The notes: generated by a model not told the origin, from the letters alone. A DNA stretch of 64,000 nucleotides from RPQJ01 sp963754535 (GCA_963754535.1 CAVWGG010000009.1:62001-126000); one strand, 5' to 3'. Shown: positions 42,205-51,324, numbered from the stretch's first letter. Numbers and translations are program-made.

Positions 42205-44589
42205 ATGCAGACGCCAGCCCGCGAACTCTTCTCCTACCGCAAGTACTGGGCGCATCGCTTCGGTGCTGCCCCGTTCCTGCCGCTGTCGAAGGCGGAGATG
42301 GACGCGCTCGGCTGGGATTCGTGCGACGTCATCCTGGTCACGGGCGATGCCTACGTCGACCACCCGAGTTTCGGCATGGCCATCGTGGGCCGCCTGCTCG
42401 AAGCCCAGGGGTTCCGCGTCGGCATCATCGCGCAGCCCGACTGGCACTCGACCCGCGACTTCATGAAGCTCGGCAAGCCGAACCTGTTCTTCGGCATCAC
42501 CGGCGGCAACATGGATTCGATGGTGAACCGCTACACCTCGGATCGCCGCATCCGCACGGATGACGCCTACACCCCGCACGGCGCGGGCGGCGCGCGACCC
42601 GACCGCTGCGTGATCGTTTACTCGCAGCGCTGCCGCGAGGCCGCGAAGGACGTGCCGATCGTGATCGGCGGCATCGAGGCCTCGCTGCGCCGCATTGCGC
42701 ACTTCGACTACTGGTCGGAGAAAGTGCGTCGTTCCGTGCTGCTCGACGCGAAGGCCGACCTGCTCGTGTTCGGCAATGCCGAGCGGCAGATCTGCGAGAT
42801 TGCGCACCGGCTTGCCGCGGGCAAGAAGATCGAAGAGATCGACGACCTGCGCGGCACGGCGTTCGTGCGCAAGGCGCTGCCGGAAGGCTGGGCGGAAATC
42901 GATTCGACGACCATCGACACGCCGGGGCCGCTGGCGCCGCCGGTCGATCCGTATGCGATGGAGCCGGCACCGACAAAAGGCGCGGCACTTCATACCGGCG
43001 CTAACGTTGCTGCGCACGTCCCAGCCGACAAGACGTCGACGGGGCCTTCCGGGTTGGCCCGGGAGGCCGTGCGCGCCATGGACGGCGCGCCCGGAGCCCC
43101 CATGGCTGGGTTTACGGCGTCCTCCCGGGCCAACCCGGAAGGCCGTGGTGACGTCGCGGTCGGCAGGAATGAAACCGTACTGACGTTCCACCGCCGGATA
43201 CCGAAGAGCGCCGACCGCGACCACAGCGTCATCCGCATGCCGTCGTACGAAGCGGTGGCGGACGATCCCATCCTGTACGCGCATGCCTCGCGCATCCTGC
43301 ATCTCGAGGCGAATCCCGGCAACGCACGCGCACTCGTGCAGCGCCACGGCGACACGGACGTGTGGCTGAACCCGCCACCGATACCGCTGACGACGAAGGA
43401 GATGGACGCGGTGTACGAGCTGCCGTACCAGCGCGTGCCGCACCCGTTCTACGGCGACGCGAAGATTCCCGCGTACGAGATGATCCGCTTCTCGATCTCG
43501 ATCCAGCGCGGCTGCTTCGGCGGCTGCACCTTCTGTTCGATCACCGAACACGAAGGCCGCATCATCCAGAACCGGTCCGAAGACTCCGTGATCCGCGAGA
43601 TCGAAACGATCCGCGACACGGTGCCGGGTTTCACCGGCGTGATTTCGGACCTCGGCGGCCCGACGGCCAACATGTACCGCGTCGCGTGCAAGTCGCGCGA
43701 GATCGAAGCCGCGTGCCGCAAGCCGTCGTGCGTTTACCCGGGCATCTGCCCGAACCTGAACACCGACCACTCACCGCTGATCAAGCTCTACCGGCGCGCC
43801 CGTGAACTGAAGGGCGTGAAGAAAGTGCTGATCGCATCGGGCGTGCGCTACGACCTGGCGATCGAGTCGCCCGAGTACGTGAAGGAGCTGGCGCAGCACC
43901 ACGTGGGCGGCTACCTCAAGATCGCGCCCGAAGCGCTGGCGGAAGGCCCGCTCTCGAAAATGATGAAGCCGGGCGTCGGCACGTACGATCGCTTCAAGGA
44001 GCTCTTCGACAAGTTCTCGAAGGAAGCGGGCAAGGAGCAGTACCTGATCCCGTATTTCATCGCGGCGCACCCGGGCACCCGCGACGAAGACATGCTGGAG
44101 CTCGCGCTCTGGCTCAAGCGCAACGGTTTCCGCGCCGACCAGGTGCAGGCTTTCCTGCCGTCACCGATGGCGACCGCCACGGCGATGTACCACTCGGGCA
44201 AGAATCCGCTGCACAAGGTGACGCGCACCTCCGAGGACGTCGTCATCCCGAAGGGCACGCGGCAGCGCAGGCTGCACAAGGCGTTCCTGCGCTATCACGA
44301 TCCGAACAACTGGCCGCTGCTGCGCGAAGCGCTGCGGCAGATGGGGCGCTCCGACCTGATCGGCAATGGCCGCAACCAGCTGGTGCCGACGTACCAGCCG
44401 ATCGGCACGGGACGTGCGCACGAAGGTCATCGGAAGCCCGGCAAGACCGCGGCATCGCCGACGCGATCGCAGCCGGCGGCGAAGGCGCAAGCTACGCAGC
44501 CGTTCCGCACCCAGCACACGGGCTTGCCGCGTGTGCCGACCGCAGCGCCACGACGCCCGACCGGTCCGAAGCGCAAACCGGGCCGGTGA
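42205..44589 (+). CDS. ygiQ: YgiQ family radical SAM protein (UPF0313) with in-frame repeat insertion
   Basis: A 794-residue radical SAM enzyme of unknown reaction; the E. coli protein is about 739. The N terminus YWAHRFGAAPFLPLSKAEMD and GDAYVDHPSFGMAIVGR are diagnostic, so ATG at 42205 is chosen rather than TTG at 42178. The 4Fe-4S cysteines are C437, C441 and C444 (RGCFGGCTFCSITEHEGR). Residues about 280-313, in a linker between EIDSTTIDTPG and VIRMPSYEAV, are encoded entirely by a copy of the palindromic repeat (43043-43144, 102 bases, 34 codons). The tail after about 735 is a Lys/Arg/Pro-rich extension. Confidence 0.95.
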   Translation: MQTPARELFSYRKYWAHRFGAAPFLPLSKAEMDALGWDSCDVILVTGDAYVDHPSFGMAIVGRLLEAQGFRVGIIAQPDWHSTRDFMKLGKPNLFFGITGGNMDSMVNRYTSDRRIRTDDAYTPHGAGGARPDRCVIVYSQRCREAAKDVPIVIGGIEASLRRIAHFDYWSEKVRRSVLLDAKADLLVFGNAERQICEIAHRLAAGKKIEEIDDLRGTAFVRKALPEGWAEIDSTTIDTPGPLAPPVDPYAMEPAPTKGAALHTGANVAAHVPADKTSTGPSGLAREAVRAMDGAPGAPMAGFTASSRANPEGRGDVAVGRNETVLTFHRRIPKSADRDHSVIRMPSYEAVADDPILYAHASRILHLEANPGNARALVQRHGDTDVWLNPPPIPLTTKEMDAVYELPYQRVPHPFYGDAKIPAYEMIRFSISIQRGCFGGCTFCSITEHEGRIIQNRSEDSVIREIETIRDTVPGFTGVISDLGGPTANMYRVACKSREIEAACRKPSCVYPGICPNLNTDHSPLIKLYRRARELKGVKKVLIASGVRYDLAIESPEYVKELAQHHVGGYLKIAPEALAEGPLSKMMKPGVGTYDRFKELFDKFSKEAGKEQYLIPYFIAAHPGTRDEDMLELALWLKRNGFRADQVQAFLPSPMATATAMYHSGKNPLHKVTRTSEDVVIPKGTRQRRLHKAFLRYHDPNNWPLLREALRQMGRSDLIGNGRNQLVPTYQPIGTGRAHEGHRKPGKTAASPTRSQPAAKAQATQPFRTQHTGLPRVPTAAPRRPTGPKRKPGR
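43043..43144 (-). repeat. Palindromic repeat element, copy 3, in frame inside ygiQ
   Basis: Two 24-nt arms (43043-43066 and 43121-43144, beginning GGCCTTCCGGGTTGGC) are perfect inverted complements. The 54-nt core contains CGCGCCATGGACGGCGCG and CCCCCATGG and, on the minus strand, begins ACGCCGTAAACCC, matching copies 1 and 2. Its length of 102 bases preserves the reading frame, and it adds REAVRAMDGAPGAPMAGFTA to YgiQ. Confidence 0.93.
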
Positions 44590-44621
44590 ACCCGCCCGGC
44601 GCGCCGGCGGGGTGACCGGCC
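44581..44621. terminator. Near-perfect 41-nt palindrome across the ygiQ stop codon
   Basis: GGCCGGT (44581-44587) pairs with ACCGGCC (44615-44621), an inner CCGCC pairs with GGCGG, and the middle is CGGCGCGCCG. A second hairpin, GAAGGCCT/AGGCCTTC (44639-44659), follows. Together they probably stop or stabilise the ygiQ transcript, although there is no long U-run. Confidence 0.5.
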
Positions 44622-44649
44622 AGCACGACCGTCACCCCGAAGGCCTCAC

Positions 44650-44745
44650 TCAGGCCTTCTTGGCTTTCTTCTCGGCGCGCTTCTCGTCCTTCGACTTCGC
44701 CGGCTTCTTCTTCGTTTCCTTCTTTCGATCCATGCCCTTGCCCAT
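44650..44745 (-). CDS. Lysine-rich 31-residue peptide
   Basis: ATG at 44745 is preceded by GGGAGTGAGCGAC, a good ribosome site. The peptide is MGKGMDRKKETKKKPAKSKD followed by EKRAEKKAKKA: about half Lys/Arg, no hydrophobic core. It lies 42 bases after the sulfatase gene on the same strand. Small basic peptides of this kind are annotated in many proteobacteria without known function; nucleic-acid or ribosome binding would be natural guesses. The ribosome site and clean composition make it more likely than a chance frame. Confidence 0.65.
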   Translation of the reverse strand: MGKGMDRKKETKKKPAKSKDEKRAEKKAKKA

Positions 44746-44787
44746 GTCGCTCACTCCCGTGGTGATTGGTCAGGGCGAGAGCTTAAT

Positions 44788-46710
44788 TCAGTTGTAGCGG
44801 TTCGTCTTGAACAGGTCGGACGCGGTCTGGAAATACGCGACGCCCAGGTCCTGCAGGGCCACATCGTCCGCGCGCGGCTTGAAGGTTTTCGCCACCGGGT
44901 CGTAGGTCAGGGACTGGTGGGTCTTGCCGAGGCCGAGCACCACGAGCTGGTTGTCGCGCAGGATCGCCACGTCGTGGTTGTGGCTGAACAGCGCAATGCG
45001 CGCGTGATCCGGCCGCTCGTGCAGCGCGTCGATGCCGAAGAACGGCGCCTCGTACTGCATCCCGAGCAGGCCGAGCACGGTCGGCGCGATGTCGATCTGC
45101 GTCATCAGCGTGTCGACCTGGCGCGGCGCGATGTGCTTCGGCGAGTAGATCATCAAGGGGATTTCGTACGTCTCGAGCGGAATCTCGGCCTTGCCGTAGA
45201 CGCGCGCACCGTGATCGGCGACCACGACGAAGATCGTGTCGTCGAACCACGGCTGCCTGGCAGCCTCGCGCAGGAAATAGCCGAGCGCATAGTCGGCGTA
45301 GCGCACGCCCGCCTGGCGGCCGCCACCCTCGGGCTTGATGCCTTCCTGCTCGAGGCCGGGACGGAACGTGAACGGCTTGTGGTTCGACGTCGTCATGATG
45401 ACCGAGAAGAACGGCTTGCCGTCCTTGTACTGCTCGCCGTAGTGCTGGATCGCGCGGTCGAACAGGTCTTCGTCGGCGACGCCCCAGACGTTCTCGAAGC
45501 GGATGTTTTCGATGTCCGTGCGGTCGAGCACCTGGAACCCGTTCCCCGAGAAGAACCTGTTCATGTCGTCGAAGTAGCCGTAGCCACCGTAGAGGAAGCT
45601 GCTCTGGTAGCCGAGGTCGTTCATGACCTTGCCCCAGCTGCCGATGCCCTGGTTGCCCGGCCGGCGCAGGATCGAGACGGTCGGGATCGGCGGGAACGAC
45701 GAGGTAATCGCTTCCAGGCCCCGCACGGTGCGCGTGCCGGAGGCGTAGGTGTTGGCGAACCAGAGCCCCTGCTTCGCGTAGGAATCGAAGTTCGGCGTCC
45801 AGTCCTTTTCCGCGCCATGCAGCTTGCTGAACTCGGCGCCGAACGACTCGCTCGATACGACGACGACGTTGAGCCTGCCGAGGCCTTCGGGCCGGGCCGC
45901 ATGCAGCCGGTTGATCTTGCCTTCCGCCAGCTGCGTGAACGGCGCGCCGTCGGCCGCCAGCTGCTTTTCCAGCAGTTCCAGGTTGTCCGCGGGCTTGGCG
46001 CTCGCGTAGTACGCCTCGTAGTCGATGTCGCTGGTGCGCGCTGCGCGGAAGAAGCTGCTGTGGCCGTTCTGCACCAGCTCGTTTTCGACGCGGTTCGACG
46101 ACAGCGACAAGGCGTTGGTCATGTAGAAAGTGACGGCGAGGGCCAGCACGAGCGCGTACGGCACGAACGCGACCAGCCGCTCGCGGAACCGGACGACGTG
46201 GTCGAACCCGGGCTTGATCGAGTGGCGCAGGAAGTAGACCGCCAGCGCGGCCAGCGATACCGCGACGCCGAGCACCTTCATCACCGGGTACGCATCCCAG
46301 ATATCGATGAACACTTCGGTCGGATACGCGAGGTAGTCGTATGCGACGATGTTGAAGCGGGCGTCGAACTCCTCGAAGAAGAAGTATTCCGCCGCGGTCA
46401 GGTAGATCAATCCTGCGATCGTCGCGGCAGTGGCGCCGTACAGGAGCACGCGGTTGGCGGTCGTCCGGAACCAGCGATCCGGCACCAGCAGGATGTAGAG
46501 CGCGAACGGCGCGAACAGGTACAGGCTCTCCACCAGGTCGTTGATGAAGCCCGCCGTCAGGATGTACGGCAGCCGGGAGGCCCCGACATCGGCCTCGATG
46601 CCGAACTTGGCCCAGAGGAAGGTCCGGCTGAGCAGGCCGAGCGCCAGGTAGACCCCCACGATGGTGAGCCACGGCGAAAAGCGAGCGAGGGCCTTGCGGA
46701 TCGATGGCAT
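44788..46710 (-). CDS. LTA-synthase-like membrane sulfatase/phosphotransferase
   Basis: A 640-residue protein with five membrane helices in the first 220 residues, then an extracytoplasmic sulfatase-fold domain. Metal and catalytic motifs are VVVVSSESFGAEF, ASGTRTVRGLEAI (probable catalytic threonine near 326), MTTSNHKPF and VVADHGARV. The family includes lipoteichoic acid synthases and Gram-negative enzymes that move glycerol-phosphate groups onto periplasmic glycans. Its substrate here is unknown. ATG at 46710 has a poor ribosome site. Confidence 0.92.
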   Translation of the reverse strand: MPSIRKALARFSPWLTIVGVYLALGLLSRTFLWAKFGIEADVGASRLPYILTAGFINDLVESLYLFAPFALYILLVPDRWFRTTANRVLLYGATAATIAGLIYLTAAEYFFFEEFDARFNIVAYDYLAYPTEVFIDIWDAYPVMKVLGVAVSLAALAVYFLRHSIKPGFDHVVRFRERLVAFVPYALVLALAVTFYMTNALSLSSNRVENELVQNGHSSFFRAARTSDIDYEAYYASAKPADNLELLEKQLAADGAPFTQLAEGKINRLHAARPEGLGRLNVVVVSSESFGAEFSKLHGAEKDWTPNFDSYAKQGLWFANTYASGTRTVRGLEAITSSFPPIPTVSILRRPGNQGIGSWGKVMNDLGYQSSFLYGGYGYFDDMNRFFSGNGFQVLDRTDIENIRFENVWGVADEDLFDRAIQHYGEQYKDGKPFFSVIMTTSNHKPFTFRPGLEQEGIKPEGGGRQAGVRYADYALGYFLREAARQPWFDDTIFVVVADHGARVYGKAEIPLETYEIPLMIYSPKHIAPRQVDTLMTQIDIAPTVLGLLGMQYEAPFFGIDALHERPDHARIALFSHNHDVAILRDNQLVVLGLGKTHQSLTYDPVAKTFKPRADDVALQDLGVAYFQTASDLFKTNRYN

Positions 46711-46977
46711 CTAGCTGAAATCCTTGAAGAAATTCGGTCAGCCGCACCGCCCCGTGGCAGGTGGGTCAAGGATTAGACGTCCTATCGGCCCTGAATCAAT
46801 CGCAGGCTGGCAGCAGGGTAGGCATGGCGCAGGTCCTGCGTCTTTGACTTAACGCTACTCGCACGCGTGACGGGAGTCACTCATTGGCGCGTGCGTCGTG
46901 TCGCGATGCGCCGGGAGCGTTAGCGTTCGCGGCGTGTCCAACCAGGACTCGATCGCTGACGAGCCGAGGAGGTTTTG

Positions 46978-47583
46978 ATGCCATCGTTCACAGCATTGGC
47001 GCAACGCGCGGGGATCGCGCTGCTCCTGGCCCTGCCGTGCGCTGCGCTCGCGACGCCGCCCGCCTGGGCGCCTGCGCACGGGTGGCGCAAGAAGAACGAT
47101 CCGGCCTATGCCGGCTACAGCGGCCGCGACTGGAACTACGACTATGGCGTGCGCGCCGGCTCGTGTGATCGCGGGCAGATCGGCCAGGTGCTCGGGGGTA
47201 TCGTCGGTGGAGTGGCAGGCGGTGCGATCGGCGGCGAGGTCGCCAAGGGCAGCACCGAGCGCAACGTGGCCATCGTGGTCGGTACGGTCGTCGGCGCGGC
47301 CATCGGCTCCGAGATCGGGCGGCGCATGGACAAGACCGATCGCTCCTGTGTCGGCCACGCCCTCGAACTCGCGGACTATGGCCAGAGCGTCAAGTGGACC
47401 AATCCCAACACGCGCGTGACCTACCAGCTGACCCCGCTCGACGCGCAGCATGGCGATGACGGGTGCCGCCAGTTCCGGCTCATCGCCCACGGCTCCTTCG
47501 GCCTGAGCGAAGGCCGCACGGTCGCCTGCACCGACGGCCGCGGCGTCTGGCAGCTGGAGGACGACCGTATCACCCGCCGCTGA
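46978..47583 (+). CDS. Glycine-zipper surface protein
   Basis: A 201-residue exported protein. The signal peptide ends ALPCAALA. A glycine-zipper segment (GQVLGGIVGGVAGGAIGGEVA, then VVGTVVGAAIGSEIGRRMD, about 58-115) is followed by a C-terminal domain (VKWTNPNTRVTYQLTPL, CRQFRLIAHG) like the Rickettsia 17-kDa surface-antigen family. It starts at ATG 46978 with GAGGAGG five bases before. Probably an outer-membrane-associated structural protein. It is preceded by 267 bases with no gene, where I see only short repeats. Confidence 0.88.
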   Translation: MPSFTALAQRAGIALLLALPCAALATPPAWAPAHGWRKKNDPAYAGYSGRDWNYDYGVRAGSCDRGQIGQVLGGIVGGVAGGAIGGEVAKGSTERNVAIVVGTVVGAAIGSEIGRRMDKTDRSCVGHALELADYGQSVKWTNPNTRVTYQLTPLDAQHGDDGCRQFRLIAHGSFGLSEGRTVACTDGRGVWQLEDDRITRR

Positions 47584-47652
47584 AGGCCAGGCGTCGGGTC
47601 GTTGATGCCCTACCGGGCGCATGCTAGCGTGCGCCCGCTTCCTGGGGGATCG

Positions 47653-48687
47653 ATGAAGAGCACCCGGCCGACATCACGCGACATCGCCCGCCTCGCGGAA
47701 GTTTCCCAGGCTACGGTGTCGCGCGCGCTGCGCAACAGCCCGCTGGTGCGACAGGAGACCCGTGAGCGCATCGCATCGATCGCGCAGCAGCTCAGCTATC
47801 GCACGGATCGCCGCGCGGCGGGACTGCGCACTCGCCGCTCGAACACGCTGGCCTTGCTGCTGTTCGAAGAGTCGTCCGAGGACGGACAGATCAACCCGTT
47901 TTTCCTGTCGATGCTAGGTCACATCACGCGCGCGACGGCCCGGCGGAGCCTCGACCTGCTCGTGTCCTTCCAGCAATTGAGCGACGACTGGCACACTGAA
48001 TACCAGCTCAGCAATCGCGCCGACGGCCTGATCCTGCTGGGCTACGGCGACTACATCTCCTCGATGCCGCGGCTGCAGAAGCTGGCCGACGCGGGCGCGA
48101 ATTTCGTCATCTGGGGGCCGGACGTGGACGGCACGCCCGGCCGCTACGTGCGCACCGACAACACGGCTGGCGGACTGCAGGCGACACGCCACCTGCTGCG
48201 CCTCGGGCGCAAGCGCATCGCGTACCTCGGCAGTTCATCCGATCGCTGGCCCGAGTTCCAGGCTCGCTTCAGCGGCTACGAACGGGCGCTGCGCGAGGCA
48301 GGCATCGAGCCCGATTCGCGCCTTTCGGTGGAAGCGCAGTCGAGCGAGCAGGCGGGGTACGAAGCGGCGTCGGCCCTGCTCGAGTCGGGCGCGCCCTTCG
48401 ATGCGATCTTCGCCGCGAGCGACCTCATCGCAATGGGCGCGATCGGTGCACTGCGCGACCGGAGCCGGTCGGTGCCGGGCGACGTGGCCGTGGTGGGTTT
48501 CGACGATATCGCCGCGGCGGCGCACTACATTCCGCCGTTGACGACCGTGCAGCAGGACACGCATCGCGCGGCCGAAATGCTCGTCGACAACCTGCTGAAA
48601 ATGACCTCGGGCGAGCCCGTCGATTCCGCGCTGATCGAGCCGAAGCTCGTGGTCCGCGGTTCCTGCGGCGGTTCAGCCAGCGCGTAG
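47653..48687 (+). CDS. LacI-family transcriptional regulator
   Basis: A 344-residue sugar-responsive repressor. The helix-turn-helix is SRDIARLAEVSQATVSRAL at the N terminus with the hinge RTRRSNTLALLLFEE, followed by a periplasmic-binding-like ligand domain (FDAIFAASDLIAMGAIGAL; VVGFDDIAAAAHYIPPLTTV). ATG at 47653 has TGGGGGA before it. Its end overlaps the eda stop by 15 bases in convergent orientation. CG-centred palindromes suited to LacI proteins lie at 51243-51254 (edd/zwf) and 61765-61778 (GH97/GH13), so it may control sugar use here. Confidence 0.92.
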   Translation: MKSTRPTSRDIARLAEVSQATVSRALRNSPLVRQETRERIASIAQQLSYRTDRRAAGLRTRRSNTLALLLFEESSEDGQINPFFLSMLGHITRATARRSLDLLVSFQQLSDDWHTEYQLSNRADGLILLGYGDYISSMPRLQKLADAGANFVIWGPDVDGTPGRYVRTDNTAGGLQATRHLLRLGRKRIAYLGSSSDRWPEFQARFSGYERALREAGIEPDSRLSVEAQSSEQAGYEAASALLESGAPFDAIFAASDLIAMGAIGALRDRSRSVPGDVAVVGFDDIAAAAHYIPPLTTVQQDTHRAAEMLVDNLLKMTSGEPVDSALIEPKLVVRGSCGGSASA

Positions 48688-49311
48688 TCTCGGCGCGAGT
48701 TTCACAGCCTCGCTCGCCGCGTTGCGGATTGCGGCCCAGTCACCGGCTGCCAGCCATGCCTTCGTCACGATCGACGACATGCCGACACAGAGCACGTTCG
48801 GCAGCGCCAGGTAGTCAGGCGCATTCGCGAGCGTGATGCCGCCGGTCGGGCAGAAGGCGACGTTGGGCAATGGCGCGGCCAGCGCCTTGAGCATCGCTGC
48901 ACCACCGGACTGCGCGGCCGGGAAGAACTTGAGTGTGTCGATGCCGGCATCGAGCGCGGCCATGATTTCCGTCGGCGTCGTCGCGCCCGGCAACAGCGGA
49001 ATGCCGTGATCCTTCGCCGCATCGACGAGGTAAGGCGAACACCCGGGAGACACGACGAACTGGCTGCCGGCAGCGGCTGCGGCAGCGAACTGGGCAGCGT
49101 TGATGACGGTGCCCGCACCGATCACCGCGTTCGGAACAGCCGCACGCATCGCGCGAATGCCGTCGAGCGCGGCCGGCGTGCGCAGCGTCACTTCGAGCAC
49201 CGTGAGACCGCCGGCGACGAGTGCCTCGGCCAGGGGCACGGCATGCGCAACATCGTCGATCGTCAGGACCGGAATCACCGGAGCTCGCTGCAGCAACTTA
49301 CGCAAGGACAT
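48673..49311 (-). CDS. eda: KDPG/KHG aldolase
   Basis: Last enzyme of the Entner-Doudoroff pathway, splitting 2-keto-3-deoxy-6-phosphogluconate into pyruvate and glyceraldehyde 3-phosphate; 212 residues. The Schiff-base lysine is K128 in DTLKFFPAAQSGG. The general base Glu is in VLEVTLRTPAAL, and the phosphate loop is CPTGGI. It follows edd by 12 bases, with GAGGGA before the ATG. Confidence 0.97.
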   Translation of the reverse strand: MSLRKLLQRAPVIPVLTIDDVAHAVPLAEALVAGGLTVLEVTLRTPAALDGIRAMRAAVPNAVIGAGTVINAAQFAAAAAAGSQFVVSPGCSPYLVDAAKDHGIPLLPGATTPTEIMAALDAGIDTLKFFPAAQSGGAAMLKALAAPLPNVAFCPTGGITLANAPDYLALPNVLCVGMSSIVTKAWLAAGDWAAIRNAASEAVKLAPRLRAG

Positions 49312-49323
49312 CGTTCCCTCAGT

Positions 49324-51162
49324 TCAGAGACGCTGCGCGATGCAGCACAGCGCGCCGCTTTCGGCGTCGCCAACCAGGCGACGGAAACCGGCGAAAAGCT
49401 CTCGCCCCGTGCCGACGCGTGAATCGTACGTGACTTTGGCGGGAGGGCGTTCGAGCCAGCGCGCGTCGGTTCCCAGCAATTCGAGCGTCCCTGCGTGCGC
49501 GTCGAAGCGGATCACGTCGCCGGTCCGTACGCGAGCGAGCGGTCCGCCTGCGTCCGCTTCGGGAGTGAGGTGAATGGCCGCGGGCACCGGGCCCGAGGCA
49601 CCCGACATGCGGCCGTCGGTGATCAGTGCGACCTTGAACCCGCGGCCCAGCAGCGAAGTGAGCGCCGGCGTCATCTGGTGCAGCTCGGGCATGCCGTTTG
49701 CCCGCGGCCCCTGGAAGCGAACGACGGCCACGAAATCGCGCGCGAGCTTGCCTGCCTTGAAGGCCGCCAGCAGTTCGGACTGGTCCTCGAACACGATCGC
49801 GGGCGCCTCGATCACGAAATGCTCGGGCTGCAGCGCCGACGTCTTGACCACGGCCCGACCGAGGTTGCCGCGCATCAACCGCAGGCCGCCGTCTGCGCTG
49901 AACGGACGCGCGACGGGACGGACGATGTTTTCGTCGCCGCTGACCTCCGGCGCAGGGCGCCAGCGCAGCACGCCCCCGTCGAGCCAGGGCTCCTGCGTAT
50001 AGGCTGCGAGGCCGGTGCCGACGATGGTTTCAACGTCCCCGTGCAGCAGCCCGGCGGCAAGCAATTCACGGATGACGAACCCCGTGCCGCCAGCCGCCTG
50101 GAACTGGTTCACGTCCGCCTTGCCGTTGGGGTAGACGCGCGCCAGCAGCGGCGCCACGTGCGACAGCGCGTCGAAATCGTTCCAGTCGATGCGGATGCCA
50201 GCCGCCGCGGCGATCGCCACGAGGTGAATCGTGTGATTGGTCGAGCCGCCGGTGGCCAGCAGCGCGACGATCGCGTTGACGATGGCACGCTCGTCGACGA
50301 TGCGGCCGAGCGGTCGATGCTCGGTTCCCAGCGCGGTGATCGACGCAGCGCGCCGCGTCGCGGCGACGGTGAGCGCATCGCGCAGTGGCGTGCCGGGATT
50401 GACGAACGCGGCGCCCGGCATGTGCAACCCCATGACTTCCATCAGGAACTGGTTGCTGTTCGCGGTGCCGTAGAAGGTGCAGGTGCCGGCCGAGTGGTAG
50501 CTCTGCATTTCGGCTTCGAGCAGCGCGTCGCGGCCGACCTTCCCCTCCGCGTACTCGCGCCGGATCCGCGCCTTGTCGGCGTTCGGCAAGCCTGACGGCA
50601 TCGGGCCCGCGGGCACGAACACGGTCGGCAGGTGCCCGAACGCCAGGGCGCCGATCAGCAGGCCGGGCACGATCTTGTCGCACACGCCGAGACAGAGCAC
50701 GGCATCGAACGCGTCGTGCGCTAGCGCGACGCCGGTCGACATGGCGATCACGTCGCGACTGAATAGAGACAGCTCCATGCCGGGCTGGCCCTGCGTCACC
50801 CCGTCGCACATCGCCGGCACGCCGCCGGCGAACTGCGCCACCGCACCCGCCTCACGCGCGGCGCGCTTGATCAGGGCGGGATAGCGTTCGAGCGGCTGGT
50901 GCGCCGAGAGCATGTCGTTGTACGCGGAGACGATCGCGAGGTTCGGCCACGCCAGCGCCTTGAGGCCTTCCTTGTCGCCGGGCCCCGATGCCGCGAAGGC
51001 GTGCGCGAGGTTCGTGCAGCCGAGCCGCGAGCGCGAGACGCCCGTGCCGCTGGCCGCGTCGATGCGCGCCAGGTACGCCTCGCGCGACTCGCGACTGCGC
51101 TCTGCGATGCGCTCGGTCACGGCGGCGAGGACGGGATTCAGCGTCGGCGAGGAGTCGACCAT
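49324..51162 (-). CDS. edd: 6-phosphogluconate dehydratase
   Basis: Iron-sulfur dehydratase of the Entner-Doudoroff pathway turning 6-phosphogluconate into KDPG; 612 residues, full length. The cluster and active-site region includes LGCTNLAHA, MCDGVTQGQPGMELSLFSRD and CLGVCDKIVPGLL; further IlvD/Edd signatures are STNHTIHLVAIA and LITDGRMSGASG. First gene of edd-eda, divergent from zwf. The upstream region has a HexR-like box at 51218-51232. Confidence 0.97.
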   Translation of the reverse strand: MVDSSPTLNPVLAAVTERIAERSRESREAYLARIDAASGTGVSRSRLGCTNLAHAFAASGPGDKEGLKALAWPNLAIVSAYNDMLSAHQPLERYPALIKRAAREAGAVAQFAGGVPAMCDGVTQGQPGMELSLFSRDVIAMSTGVALAHDAFDAVLCLGVCDKIVPGLLIGALAFGHLPTVFVPAGPMPSGLPNADKARIRREYAEGKVGRDALLEAEMQSYHSAGTCTFYGTANSNQFLMEVMGLHMPGAAFVNPGTPLRDALTVAATRRAASITALGTEHRPLGRIVDERAIVNAIVALLATGGSTNHTIHLVAIAAAAGIRIDWNDFDALSHVAPLLARVYPNGKADVNQFQAAGGTGFVIRELLAAGLLHGDVETIVGTGLAAYTQEPWLDGGVLRWRPAPEVSGDENIVRPVARPFSADGGLRLMRGNLGRAVVKTSALQPEHFVIEAPAIVFEDQSELLAAFKAGKLARDFVAVVRFQGPRANGMPELHQMTPALTSLLGRGFKVALITDGRMSGASGPVPAAIHLTPEADAGGPLARVRTGDVIRFDAHAGTLELLGTDARWLERPPAKVTYDSRVGTGRELFAGFRRLVGDAESGALCCIAQRL

Positions 51163-51217
51163 GGTCGGGTACTACCGTCGGCAGGGGGCCGATTTGAACG
51201 GAATGCTACACGAATCA

Positions 51218-51232
51218 CGTAGCGCAACTACA
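51218..51232 (-). promoter_or_regulatory. HexR-like box in front of edd
   Basis: On the minus strand the site reads TGTAGTTGCGCTACG, matching the HexR consensus TGTARTnnnAYTACA except in the right half. It lies 56 bases upstream of the edd start. Confidence 0.6.
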
Positions 51233-51242
51233 TATCTGCAAT

Positions 51243-51254
51243 GAATACGTATTC
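51243..51254. promoter_or_regulatory. CG-centred palindrome GAATACGTATTC
   Basis: A perfect 12-bp palindrome with a central CG, the usual centre of LacI-family operators, between divergent edd and zwf. The LacI-family gene next to eda is a plausible binder. Confidence 0.4.
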
Positions 51255-51324
51255 TTTTACCGCTTTATCAATAACTTAGATTTAACGTGCAGACGAACGA
51301 TTGGACGGGTAGGATTCACAAAAA

